A stretch of 49,249 nt of DNA from an uncultured Schlesneria sp. (GTDB lineage Bacteria > Planctomycetota > Planctomycetia > Planctomycetales > Planctomycetaceae), in assembly GCA_903871875.1 (NCBI GenBank), contig CAIQIR010000123.1, positions 1 to 49,249 of the forward strand, read 5' to 3'. The position numbers and the translations under genes were made by a program. Below are positions 17,614 through 27,200 of this stretch, one piece after another. Within the stretch, counting starts at the first letter, position 1, and each line of letters begins with the position of its first letter. Under the pieces are notes generated by a model. The model was not told where the DNA came from. It worked only from the letters and a program-made list of their open reading frames with translations, and ran no database searches.

Positions 17614-18004
17614 CAATTCAGTTTCCATTCAGGTCAGTCCGTGGAGAATTCAGCGCAGCAGACCCAACAGAATAGCCATCGTTGATGGGTAGAGTAAAGT
17701 GGCCAGTCGCGAATGCGAGGCGGTCACCGTTTTTCCATGCCGACCAAGAGCAGCAACTCGACTCGGTCGTTGGTCTGATTCGTGAAGTGAATCGTCGATC
17801 TCGGTGGCAACTCGCAGCGCGAGTCGATGTTGGCAACGTCACGAATTACAGCGGCTTTTCTTGTGTCAGTTCAAAGACTTGAGCTCACGGAACTTCCATC
17901 TGGGGATGGATCAACTGATCTTGATCAACGTTGATTGATCTCCTAGTATCCCGCCCTCTCTCCCAATCCCTATCAATTCGATCCTCTCTGCTAGGTAAAT
18001 CCTC
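17614..18004. other. Divergent intergenic region before the secretin gene
   Basis: About 390 bp between two divergent genes. It contains no supported gene. An imperfect TGATC-rich stretch occurs at 17907-17941 (GGATCAACTGATCTTGATCA followed by ACGTTGATTGATC) with internal short palindromes; it could be a regulator-binding site upstream of the secretin gene, but this is only a visual pattern. Confidence 0.35.
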
Positions 18005-21000
18005 GTGGGAATTCCTCGCACGCACAGACAATGCGCGCCGCGACGACACGCGCAACGAGTGCTTCGTTTCTCGTTCGGGCTTGTCCTGTTCGGCTTCGCA
18101 GGCTGGTTTTCTGACCAAGTCCAAGCAGATCCTCCCGATCTCGATCGGTATCAGATCTATGAGCTGAAATATAAGGACGTCACCGAAGCCGAAGCCGTGT
18201 TGACCGACATGCTGGAAGGCTTCAAGGATTCGGTCGACATCGTGGTCGACGCCAAGTCCAATCGCCTGCTTGTCAGCGGACCGGAAAAAGCTCAGCGAGT
18301 CGCGACCAAAGTTCTGAAAAAGCTGGACCAGCCGCCCGAGGAAGAGAAATCGTCCTCCGTCGAATCGGTCGTCAAAACGTATCCCTGCCCCAAATCGAAA
18401 TTCAATTTAGTCGCGGAAAAACTGCGAGAGCGTTATGCCGACGTGAACGGCGTTCGCATCGCGGGGGACGCCGCCGGCGAACGACTGCTCATCCTGGCTC
18501 CGCCCGACATTCATCACGAGATTCAAACGCTGTTCGCAGCGGACGAAGAAGAAATCGAGGACAGCCCGAAACGACAGCGAGCTCAACCGCGTCCACAGAC
18601 GCAAACGGCCAATACTCGCGAGACGCCCAGTGCGCGACGCAAGCCGGCCCCTGCACAACCCGAACGTATTCCCGCCAAGGTCAGCGCGGTCAAAACCGCC
18701 AGTGCGGACGACGAGCAATTCATTGAACTATTGCACGTTCACCCCGACGTGGTGGCTCCCTTCCTGCGCAAGCTGCTGGGCCCGCATTGGGAAGCGGTGG
18801 CTTCATCCAAAACACAATTCCGCGTCACGAATAATCAATTGGTTTCCGTCGACGTGACCATCGATCGGAAGCGAAACGGCATCCGACTGTCGGGCGATCC
18901 CGAGTTGGGTGGCCAGGTCGCGTCCATCATCCAGAGTCTGGACGATCCGAGCGGAACCGGCTCCGAATTGACGCGAGCCCTGCCGCTGCAAGGCATCGAT
19001 CCGGAAAAAGTCCAGGAAGTTCAAAACGCCTTGCGATTGGAAGCACGACGGGCCGCGTCTTCGCGTGGCAAACCGAAAACCAGTCAGCGTCAAAGCCAAC
19101 GACCGTCGGTCTCGCATGCGAACTACACCGAAGAATCGGAACAGCTGGGCACCATCCGGCTAATCGGTAATCAAGAACCTTCGCAAAACCGCTCTTATGA
19201 CGGTACGGCGGGAATTCCGGCCGTCGATCCCGCGGACGCGCCGGATGACGACGCACGAGACTTGAAAAAAGAGCTGCGAAAAATCAGCTCGGATCTCGAA
19301 ATCGACGTCCTGCCGGACCTGGATGTCGTGATCCTGCGCGGCAGCAAAGCGGAAGTTCAAGAGATGACCCGGATCTTGAAAGATCTGGAACGGCTGAGTA
19401 TCGAAACTGAGCCACAAGTCGAAATCTATCCGCTGAAACATGTTCGCGGGGAATCACTGGCCGCGTTGATCGAGAAGGTGAATACCGACCTGACAGGCGG
19501 ACTGCGCGGGAAAATCACCATCACTCCGTTGGTGAAACCCAACGCGCTGCTGATCATTGGCTGGGGTGAAACCGTGACGTCGGTGCGGCAACTGATCGAG
19601 AAGCTCGATCAACCGATTCCGGCCGATGTGCAGTTTCAAGTCTTCCGTTTGAAACATGCCGATGCGACACCGGCACGAACGACGGTTCAAGAATTCTTTA
19701 CGGCACGAACACCGGCCGCGGCAGGGACCGGAACCAGCGGCGGCCCCGGGCTGGCTCCGCGAGTGCAAGTTACGGCCGATACGCGTACCAATTCGCTGAT
19801 CGTGCAGGCCCCGCCGCGCGATATGCAGGAAGCGGCAGAGTTGATTCTGCAACTGGACGTTCCCGGCGGCGCGGTCGTTCATCAGGCGCGCATCTTCAAA
19901 TTGAAAAACACGCTGGCGGCCGACGTGTCGGTGGTACTGCAATCGGCCATCGATGCCGCCCGCGGAGGAGCAGGCGCGGCGGCGGCCAATCACAAATCAT
20001 CCATGCTCGAATTCCTCACGGTGGATAAAGAGGGACAACAGATCCTGAAGTCTGGAGTAATGGGCGATGTCAAAGTCACCGCCGACCTGCATACGAACTC
20101 ACTGCTGGTCTCGGCCTCGCCGGAAAGCATGGAACTGATTGCGGCCCTGATTCGTCGTCTGGACGAAACACCGACCGACGGCGCGCAGATCAAAGTCTTT
20201 CGCGTCGTCAACGGTGATGCAACGAGCTTGGTACAGATGCTGCGATCATTGTTGCCGCCCGCTGGCCCCGGGGGAGCTCCGCAACTCGCCAATTCTCGCG
20301 ACGAAAGCTCGCTGGTTCCTACCCGATTCTCGGTGGACCTGAGGACGAACAGCATCATCGCCACCGGTTCGACAGGCGATCTGCGAATTGTCGAAGCGTT
20401 ACTCTTCCGACTCGATCAAAGAGACGTCGAACAACGTAAAAATACGGTTTATCGACTGAAAAACGCACCGTCAGCCGATGTGGCCAAAAGCGTCAATGAC
20501 TTTCTGCGCAGTGAACGCACCGTACAGCAAGCGGCCCCTGGTGCCATCAGCCCGTTCCAGCAGATTGAAAGCGAAGTTGTCGTCGTTTCCGAACCGGTCA
20601 GCAATTCTCTGATTATCAGTGCGACGCCACGGTTCTTCGACGAAATTCTGGTCCTGGTGGAAAAGCTCGATGCTCAACCGCCCCAGGTCATGATTCAGTG
20701 CCTGATCGCTCAGATCACACTGAATAACACCAACGAATTCGGTGTCGAACTGGGTTTGCAGGATTCGTTGCTATTCGATCGCAGTCTGTTATCGAACCTT
20801 GTCACGACGCCCGCGAATACGTCCACGGTCTCCACCCCGTCGGGCATCGTGACGTCAACCGTATCGAACATCGTGGGAGCCACGCTCACTCCCGGATTCA
20901 ACTTCAACGGCCAGCCTCTGGGAAACAACGGTAGTTCTTCATCGATCTCCACCGCAGGGACTGTCGCGGGGCAGGCGACGTCGAACTTCGGTGTCGGAAC

Positions 21001-21925
21001 CACCAACCAACAACTGGGCTACGGTGGTCTGGTCCTTTCGGCCAGCAGCGAAAACGTCAGCGTGTTGCTGCGGGCCTTGCAGCAATCGAGTCGATTGGAA
21101 GTGCTTAGCCGTCCGTTGATTCGAACTCTTGATAATCAGCCGGCCTTCATTCAAATCGGCCAGCGCGTCCCGCGAATCGTGAGCGCTTCGGTGACCCAGG
21201 TCGGTTCGGTGAACGGCGTCACCCTGGAAAACGTCGGTTTGATTTTGGGGGTTACTCCACGAATCAGTCCTGACGGAATGGTCGTGATGGAAGTCGATGC
21301 AGAAAACTCGTCGGTCGACGTCATCGATCAAGGGATTCCGGTCTCGGTCTCGGCGAGCGGAACCGTGATTCGATCTCCCATTTTCAATATTACCACGGCC
21401 TCGACGACCGTCAGTGCCAACAGCGGCGAAACGATTATCATCGGCGGTTTGATTGTCAAAAACACGAACGAGACCAAGCGGCGTATTCCACTGCTGTCGG
21501 ACGTTCCCGTGCTCGGCAACTTCTTCCGGTATGACAGCTCGGTCATCTCGCGATCAGAATTGCTGATTATTCTCACCCCTTATGTCATTCGCAGCCCCGA
21601 AGAATCCGCGAGACTCAAACGCGAAGAAGTCGCCAAGATGCACTGGTGTGCTGGTGACGTGATGGAACTGTATGGCCCGGGAATCGTCAGCGACGACACT
21701 TCGCCGTTCGCCGAATCCAACGTGCCCGTGATCTATCCCGATGCCAATCCTCGCGGAACGATTCAAGTACCGGAGATTCCCCCGGAACCATCACAACCGG
21801 CGCTGCCACCTCAGCCATCGGATGCTGCCCGAGGCCAGATCGGCGGCGATGCCGAGACTGCGGAATCGACCAAGAACAAGAAGTCTGGTCGGTTCCCATT
21901 TTTGACCCAGAAGAAGACGAAGTAA
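18005..21925 (+). CDS. Secretin with about ten N-type modules (GspD/PilQ superfamily)
   Basis: A 1306-residue outer-membrane secretin. GTG at 18005 gives a signal peptide (VLRFSFGLVLFGFAGWFSD, cleavage near VQADPP). I count about ten N1/NolW-like modules between residues 45 and 880, recognisable by a VYPLK-type first strand and an NSLIV/NSLLVSA last strand, for example VEIYPLKHVRGESLAALIEK, FQVFRLKHADATPARTTV and ARIFKLKNTLAADVSVVLQS. Classical secretins have three or four. The barrel domain (about 890-1200) is complete: QVMIQCLIAQITL, LEVLSRPLIRTLDNQPAFIQ, VGLILGVTPRISPDGMV, then GETIIIGGLIVKNTNETKRR, PLLSDVPVLGNFF and ELLIILTPYVIRSPEE. The C-terminus is proline-rich. It is followed by a lipoprotein gene and may build a wide, very long periplasmic channel. 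Confidence 0.92.
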   Translation: MGIPRTHRQCAPRRHAQRVLRFSFGLVLFGFAGWFSDQVQADPPDLDRYQIYELKYKDVTEAEAVLTDMLEGFKDSVDIVVDAKSNRLLVSGPEKAQRVATKVLKKLDQPPEEEKSSSVESVVKTYPCPKSKFNLVAEKLRERYADVNGVRIAGDAAGERLLILAPPDIHHEIQTLFAADEEEIEDSPKRQRAQPRPQTQTANTRETPSARRKPAPAQPERIPAKVSAVKTASADDEQFIELLHVHPDVVAPFLRKLLGPHWEAVASSKTQFRVTNNQLVSVDVTIDRKRNGIRLSGDPELGGQVASIIQSLDDPSGTGSELTRALPLQGIDPEKVQEVQNALRLEARRAASSRGKPKTSQRQSQRPSVSHANYTEESEQLGTIRLIGNQEPSQNRSYDGTAGIPAVDPADAPDDDARDLKKELRKISSDLEIDVLPDLDVVILRGSKAEVQEMTRILKDLERLSIETEPQVEIYPLKHVRGESLAALIEKVNTDLTGGLRGKITITPLVKPNALLIIGWGETVTSVRQLIEKLDQPIPADVQFQVFRLKHADATPARTTVQEFFTARTPAAAGTGTSGGPGLAPRVQVTADTRTNSLIVQAPPRDMQEAAELILQLDVPGGAVVHQARIFKLKNTLAADVSVVLQSAIDAARGGAGAAAANHKSSMLEFLTVDKEGQQILKSGVMGDVKVTADLHTNSLLVSASPESMELIAALIRRLDETPTDGAQIKVFRVVNGDATSLVQMLRSLLPPAGPGGAPQLANSRDESSLVPTRFSVDLRTNSIIATGSTGDLRIVEALLFRLDQRDVEQRKNTVYRLKNAPSADVAKSVNDFLRSERTVQQAAPGAISPFQQIESEVVVVSEPVSNSLIISATPRFFDEILVLVEKLDAQPPQVMIQCLIAQITLNNTNEFGVELGLQDSLLFDRSLLSNLVTTPANTSTVSTPSGIVTSTVSNIVGATLTPGFNFNGQPLGNNGSSSSISTAGTVAGQATSNFGVGTTNQQLGYGGLVLSASSENVSVLLRALQQSSRLEVLSRPLIRTLDNQPAFIQIGQRVPRIVSASVTQVGSVNGVTLENVGLILGVTPRISPDGMVVMEVDAENSSVDVIDQGIPVSVSASGTVIRSPIFNITTASTTVSANSGETIIIGGLIVKNTNETKRRIPLLSDVPVLGNFFRYDSSVISRSELLIILTPYVIRSPEESARLKREEVAKMHWCAGDVMELYGPGIVSDDTSPFAESNVPVIYPDANPRGTIQVPEIPPEPSQPALPPQPSDAARGQIGGDAETAESTKNKKSGRFPFLTQKKTK

Positions 21926-22058
21926 TTTCGGCCCTCTCAAGACGTGAAGTTTGCCCATGAAACGACGCATTAATACACGAGCGACGGGTGTTGCCCTGGC
22001 CCCCCAGGCAGAATCGTCATGCCGTTCGATCCAACCGATTGCGACGGGAACCGACGCG

Positions 22059-23171
22059 ATGACCGCGACCTCGTTCGGAAATCGGAACCTTGCTCCTCGC
22101 ATCGGCATCGTCATCTGTCTGTGCCTGGCTAGTGGATGCAACGTCTTCGATCTGACGAAAAAATTTGATCTCAGCCGCAGAATTCCCTGGATCGATCCTG
22201 ATGCCGAAGAACCGCATCCCGTGCGGGTCACCGCCTTGTGGTCGCATACGGTTTTGAACCAACAAGGGCAACGTGGTGTTCGCGGCTTTGGCGGTCGACT
22301 GATGTTCCATGGGAAAGAGAGCGAAAGGCCGGCACGTGTCGATGGCTCGTTGACGGTCTACGCATTTGACGAAACGAATCGCACCAGTTCGATTCCCGAA
22401 CGAAAGTTCGTTTTCACCGCCGAACAATTCGAGAAGCATTACAGCAAGTCGAAGCTGGGACACTCGTACAGCATCTGGCTGCCGTGGGATGAAGTTGGTG
22501 GACCGCCCCGCCGCATCAGCCTGGTAGCTCGTTTCGAGCCCACCGAGGGAGGAATGATTACCTCCGAAACGTCCTTGCAAACCTTGCCGGGAATTTCACC
22601 TGAACCGGAATATGACGCCGGAGACGAACCCAAACATCTCGAAACATCTTCCGGCATTCAACAGGCCGGTTATCAAGAAACGTCGACGAAAGTCACCCGA
22701 CAAAAGCCAAATTGGGAAGAACAGTCCGCCGCCGACACGATCAACCTGCCGGCCAATTTTGGTCGTCGCTTCAATTCCCCAAACGCCCAAGTGCCATCGC
22801 AGCAGACCAAGACGACGGCCACGACAATCGGCGAGCCGACCAAACTGGCCGCGATTCAACTGGGCAATGACGCTCGCGATCAAGTCGAAACCGCCGAATC
22901 CAACGATTCACCGGATACGTCGACGCGCAAGAGCAATCACTCCGCGACGCCGATGCAGTCGCTTAACGAGCGGAAGAAAGAACTGTCAAATCATTTTGAA
23001 CGGCGGAAATCCCGGGTTCAAAGAGCATCACCTGCTCAATCAAGGCTCGCTCCGCCTCCGTCGCGACAGTCCCTTCCAGACGCACAGTCTGACCAACCAC
23101 AGTCGTCGTCACGCGAAGAGAAGGATCCGTTTGATTCAGACCTCTTACCTGATTCTGCAGGTTCGCGCTGA
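22059..23171 (+). CDS. Lipoprotein encoded directly after the secretin
   Basis: A lipoprotein of about 370 residues. I prefer ATG at 22059 because a type II signal peptide then sits at the very N-terminus (RIGIVICLCLASGC, lipobox LASGC with C27) and GGGA precedes it; an ATG at 21957 would add 34 residues. After the lipobox comes a beta-sandwich-like domain (RVTALWSHTVLNQQGQRGVR, GSLTVYAFDE, FVFTAEQFEKHYSKSKLGHS, YSIWLPWDEVGG, ISLVARFEPTEGG). This looks like a planctomycete family found with long secretins. The rest is a low-complexity polar tail. The last 209 bp overlap the convergent BON-like gene, so the tail from about residue 302 is translated from the antisense of a conserved gene. Position suggests a pilotin or accessory role. 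Confidence 0.7.
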   Translation: MTATSFGNRNLAPRIGIVICLCLASGCNVFDLTKKFDLSRRIPWIDPDAEEPHPVRVTALWSHTVLNQQGQRGVRGFGGRLMFHGKESERPARVDGSLTVYAFDETNRTSSIPERKFVFTAEQFEKHYSKSKLGHSYSIWLPWDEVGGPPRRISLVARFEPTEGGMITSETSLQTLPGISPEPEYDAGDEPKHLETSSGIQQAGYQETSTKVTRQKPNWEEQSAADTINLPANFGRRFNSPNAQVPSQQTKTTATTIGEPTKLAAIQLGNDARDQVETAESNDSPDTSTRKSNHSATPMQSLNERKKELSNHFERRKSRVQRASPAQSRLAPPPSRQSLPDAQSDQPQSSSREEKDPFDSDLLPDSAGSR

Positions 23172-23631
23172 TTTCCGAATTCATCCGAGCTGCGACGGGA
23201 AATCCGACGGACAGTCGGGGTTCATACATTCTTGTACGCGGCGGGGTCGTGCGGGGTGGGTTTAAGAGCGATTCCGGCACACGACGCTCAACGACTTCCG
23301 CCGCTGCGGGCTGGCCATCAATGGCGCCGAGGCCTTTACTGTCCTTGCCCACGAACGTTTGAGTACTGCGGTTCTGACGCAGGAATCGAGCTGCTCCTGT
23401 GGCCGCGCTTCCCGCGGTCCCAGCTGGCGTGCTGCCCGGGGCTCCGGGTGTTCCCGTCGCACCGATCCCCGGCGCGGGCGTGGGCCCACCGAACGTTCCA
23501 CCGCCGGCGCTGGCCTGCGGCTGCAACGAGGCACCAAAGGTCCGGTTGCCAAACATCTGTGCCCGTGCGTCGCGCCCGGACAGGCCGCAAAACAGACCGG
23601 CAATCATGACTAACCCAACGAATCGTTGCAT
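22963..23631 (-). CDS. Exported BON-domain-like protein
   Basis: A 222-residue exported protein. ATG at 23631 has GAGGAA ahead of it and a signal peptide (RFVGLVMIAGLFCGLSG, cleavage near DARAQ). A glycine/proline/alanine-rich spacer (about 40-85) is followed by LRQNRSTQTFVGKDSKGLGA and VERRVPESLLNPPRTTPPR. The C-terminal 60 residues are BON-like: VRGLNQTDPSLRVTTTVVGQ, then VRLEGTVATEAERALIEQVM and FEPGISAVQNDLTV, which form the usual beta-alpha-beta-beta pattern. BON domains are membrane-associated modules often found in periplasmic proteins. Its convergent 3' end overlaps the secretin-linked lipoprotein gene by 209 bp. Confidence 0.75.
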   Translation of the reverse strand: MQRFVGLVMIAGLFCGLSGRDARAQMFGNRTFGASLQPQASAGGGTFGGPTPAPGIGATGTPGAPGSTPAGTAGSAATGAARFLRQNRSTQTFVGKDSKGLGAIDGQPAAAEVVERRVPESLLNPPRTTPPRTRMYEPRLSVGFPVAARMNSEISANLQNQVRGLNQTDPSLRVTTTVVGQTVRLEGTVATEAERALIEQVMLFEPGISAVQNDLTVLSSAR

Positions 23632-24248
23632 CGCTTGTTCCTCAAGCGAGAATTTTGGCGGAGGATGTCAATTTTGCAATTCTACCAGTGAATAAACCCC
23701 AGTTGAATCGCCAATCCGCGGAACGAGGAATATCCCTCCGCACGTCTCACTGACGCCGAAACCCCTTGGTTCAAGGGAAAACTCCCTCGATCGTCCCCTT
23801 GAAAGAGTCGGACCAAGTCGGACGTCGCCTTGACCCAACTGATTCGACGACGGCTCAGAATCAAGATTTCCAATCACCCCACACCTCCGACTTTATCGCG
23901 AACCGTTCGTGTCCGGCAACAAAATGCATTGTGAGTTTGGAATAACGTTTAAACCCAATGTAGTGGCAAACATCGATCTCGGCCGATGATTGTCTGTGTG
24001 CGATGCACAAACCATGTTAACACAGGAAAATTGCGCAAATATCAACTTTTAGGCAGGTACGTTAACTGTTGCAATTCCCGGGTTTGATGCCAACCGAGCT
24101 CCTTCGGATAATTGATTTGACGGCAAACCTTCCCAAATTGTTACAATCTTCCAGTACTGGCCAGCGACCGTAACCGCTCACTGGCTCCCGCCTGAAAAGC
24201 CCCGCCTGACAGAGCACGCGAAATCCTCCCGTAAATGGAGTCTGAATT
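23632..24248. other. Divergent intergenic region before the giant secretin-N protein
   Basis: About 617 bp. Short frames are present on the minus strand at 23668-23877, but none is supported. The stretch 23930-24060 is markedly richer in A and T than the flanking genes (for example ACATCGATCTCGG to AAATTGCGCAAATATCAAC) and is the likely place for the promoter of the 1894-residue protein. No specific motif was identified. Confidence 0.4.
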
Positions 24249-27200
24249 TTGACCCAACACCATTCTTTCAATCTGTGCTCTCCTATTCCCTGCCGTGGAA
24301 TTCTGGTTGCCACTTTCGTCTGGGGCCTCTGCACCATCGGTTCTGTGCCGCTGATGGCCGAGGAGACGATCGAGCCGTCGAACGAAACCAGCTTCAGTCG
24401 ACTGGCAGAGGCCAAAGTCGCGGAAGCAGTCAATTTGACGGACGAGCAGCGGGGTCAGGTTGCCACATTGATCACGGCGCGGGCCGAAGCGCTGGCAAAA
24501 GCGGCTCCGGCCGACCGTCCGCAAGTGATTGCGCAAAGCGAGAAGGATTTGTCCGCCATTTTAAACGATGAGCAGCGCGTGCTGTTCGTGCGAGAAACGG
24601 CCGAGCCACGACTGCACTTTAATTTCCGTTTTCAACGCTGGACGGATGTGCTCGAATGGTTCGCCAAGCAGGCGGATCTGTCGTTGGTTCTCGATGCTCC
24701 TCCACCCGGAACATTCAATTATTCGGATTCGAAATCCTATACCGTTGTCGAGGCGCTCGATCTGCTGAATGGAGTTCTGTCGACCAAGGGTTACACTCTG
24801 ATTCGCCGTGGGCGCATGCTGCTGGTCGTCGATGTACAGGACGGGATTCCGGAAGGACTGATTCCGAGAATCCCCCTGGAAGAAATCACCAAGCGCGGCA
24901 AGTTCGAACTTGTCAGTGTCGTCTTCCCACTGGGCGATCTGGACGGCGCGGCGGTCAAAACGGAAATCACTCCGTTGCTGGGCCCCTACGGCAAAAGTGC
25001 GCTGCTGCCACAATCCAAGCAATTACTGGTCACCGACACCGCCGGAATCATGCGCGCGGTCAGTGCCGTCATTTCCTCGATGCCCAAACCGGCCTCTGCA
25101 ACCGCTCCGGTTCCCCTGTACGGCGTCTACCCGCTCAAGGGCGTCGATCCCAAGATTGCCGAAGATGTGCTGACCAAGATGTTCCCCGGTGCCAAAATTG
25201 CCGCAGATATCAAGGCCGAGCAAATCAATGCTTATGCGGTACCCGCTGAGCAAGTCGCCATCAAGGGGGTTATCGAGCAAATGCAGGCTCAAAACCCGCC
25301 AGAAAAGAAGCCCTTGTTGGAAGTCTATCCGATTCGCGACCAGCAAGATGCGACTCAACTTGTCGCCAACCTGACACTCGTCGCACCGCTGGGACGAATT
25401 ACATTCGATCCGCGCGAACGGCAGATCGTGGCTTTTGCCAGTCCCCTCGATCAGGCCAACATCAAATCGGCGATCGAGAAACTGGCCGTGACCGGCTCCG
25501 GCGACAAGTCGCGGCAATTGGACGTCTATCGCCTTTCTAAGGCCGACCCTGTGACGACGCTCACGTTATTGCAAGGACTGCTTCCCCAGACAAAGTTGTC
25601 ACTGGATCCCCAAACTCGCCGGTTGGTGGCGATCGCCACGCCTGACGATCACAAGGCGATCAAAGCGATCCTTGATCAATTGCAATCCGTGGAACCAGGC
25701 CCCGATACGCAGACGCTGAAGATCTATCCGTTGGATCATCCCTTGCCGCCCACGTCGCTGGCAGTGCTGACCACGCTGGCCCCCAAAGCCCAGATCGTTC
25801 CCAATGTGGAAGCCAAGCAACTGCAGGTTCTGGCCAGTCCGGCGGATCATGTGTTGATCAAAACCAATCTGGAAGAACTGTTGAAAGAGGTTCCCGCGCA
25901 AGAAAAGCGGCAAGTAGTGGTCTATCACGTAACGCCCACCCAGCGCACCAAGTTCCAAACCCTGCTGCCATCGCTGACCACCGATTTTCCCGACATTCGT
26001 ATGGTGGTCGAAGGCGAACCCAACGAACTGACGATCTGGGCCAAGCCCTCGCAGCATGAATTGCTGAAAACCGTGATCGAGACACTGGTGACGGACGGCA
26101 ATGAACAAGGCAAACAACAACTGACGTCGCATCCCTTGCGCTCGGCCGATCCCACAACAGCCTTGACGGTGCTGAAAGGTCTGGTCCCCAACGCCAAGAT
26201 TTCGCTTGATTCGGTGAATCGTAATCTGGTGGCAATCGCTTCGCCCGAAGATCATGCCCTGATCAAAACCAATATCGAAAAACTGCAACCCGGCGATCTG
26301 GGCCCCGATGCGCCCGTCTTGCGATTTTATCCGCTCGAACAACCGCTGCCGCCCAGCACCTTGGCTGCCTTCACCCGGCTCGTCCCCAAAGCAACCGTGA
26401 CGCTCGATGCGGATGGAAAGTGGTTGCAAGTCGTGGCCACCGCGACCGATCATGCCTTGGTGAAGAGCAATCTGGAAGAATTGACCAAGGGATTGCCGCT
26501 GGTGGAAAAACGCAAGCTGGTGGTCTATCACGTGACGCCCATCCAGCGCACCAAGTTTCAAACATTGCTGCCATCGTTGACCGTCGATTTCCCCGAAATC
26601 CGGTTAGTGGCCGAAGGCGAACCCAACGAACTGACGATCTGGGCCAAGCCCTCGCAGCATGAATTACTCAAAACCGTGATCGAGACACTGGTGACGGACG
26701 GTAATGAGGAAGGCAAACGCCAACTGGTCTCGCACCCGTTGCGATCGGCCGATCCGACGACCGCCTTGACGGTACTGAAGGGACTGGTCCCCAACGCCAA
26801 GATTTCGCTCGATTCGCTGAATCGCAATCTCGTGGCGATCGCTTCACCCGAAGACCACGCCCTGATCAAAACCAATATCGAAAAACTGCAACCCGGCGAT
26901 CTAGGCCCCGACGCCCCGGTGCTGCGGTTCTATCCGCTCGAACAACCGCTGCCGCCCAGTGCCTTAGCCGCCTTCACCCGACTCGTTCCCAAAGCGACCG
27001 TGACGCTCGACACGGACGGAAAGTGGTTGCAAGTCGTCGCCACCGCCCTCGATCACACGCTGGTGAAGAACAACTTGGAAGAATTGACCAAGGGACTGCC
27101 GCTGGTGGAAAAACGCAAGCTACTGGTTTACCCGGTGACCCCTGCACAGCGCACCCGGTTTCAGTCGGTGCTACCTTCGCTGATGGCCGATCTGCCGGAA

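Noticed and set aside
25599-26561. 320-codon minus-strand frame inside the giant gene
   Set aside because: It mirrors the repeated plus-strand modules and has no family resemblance.
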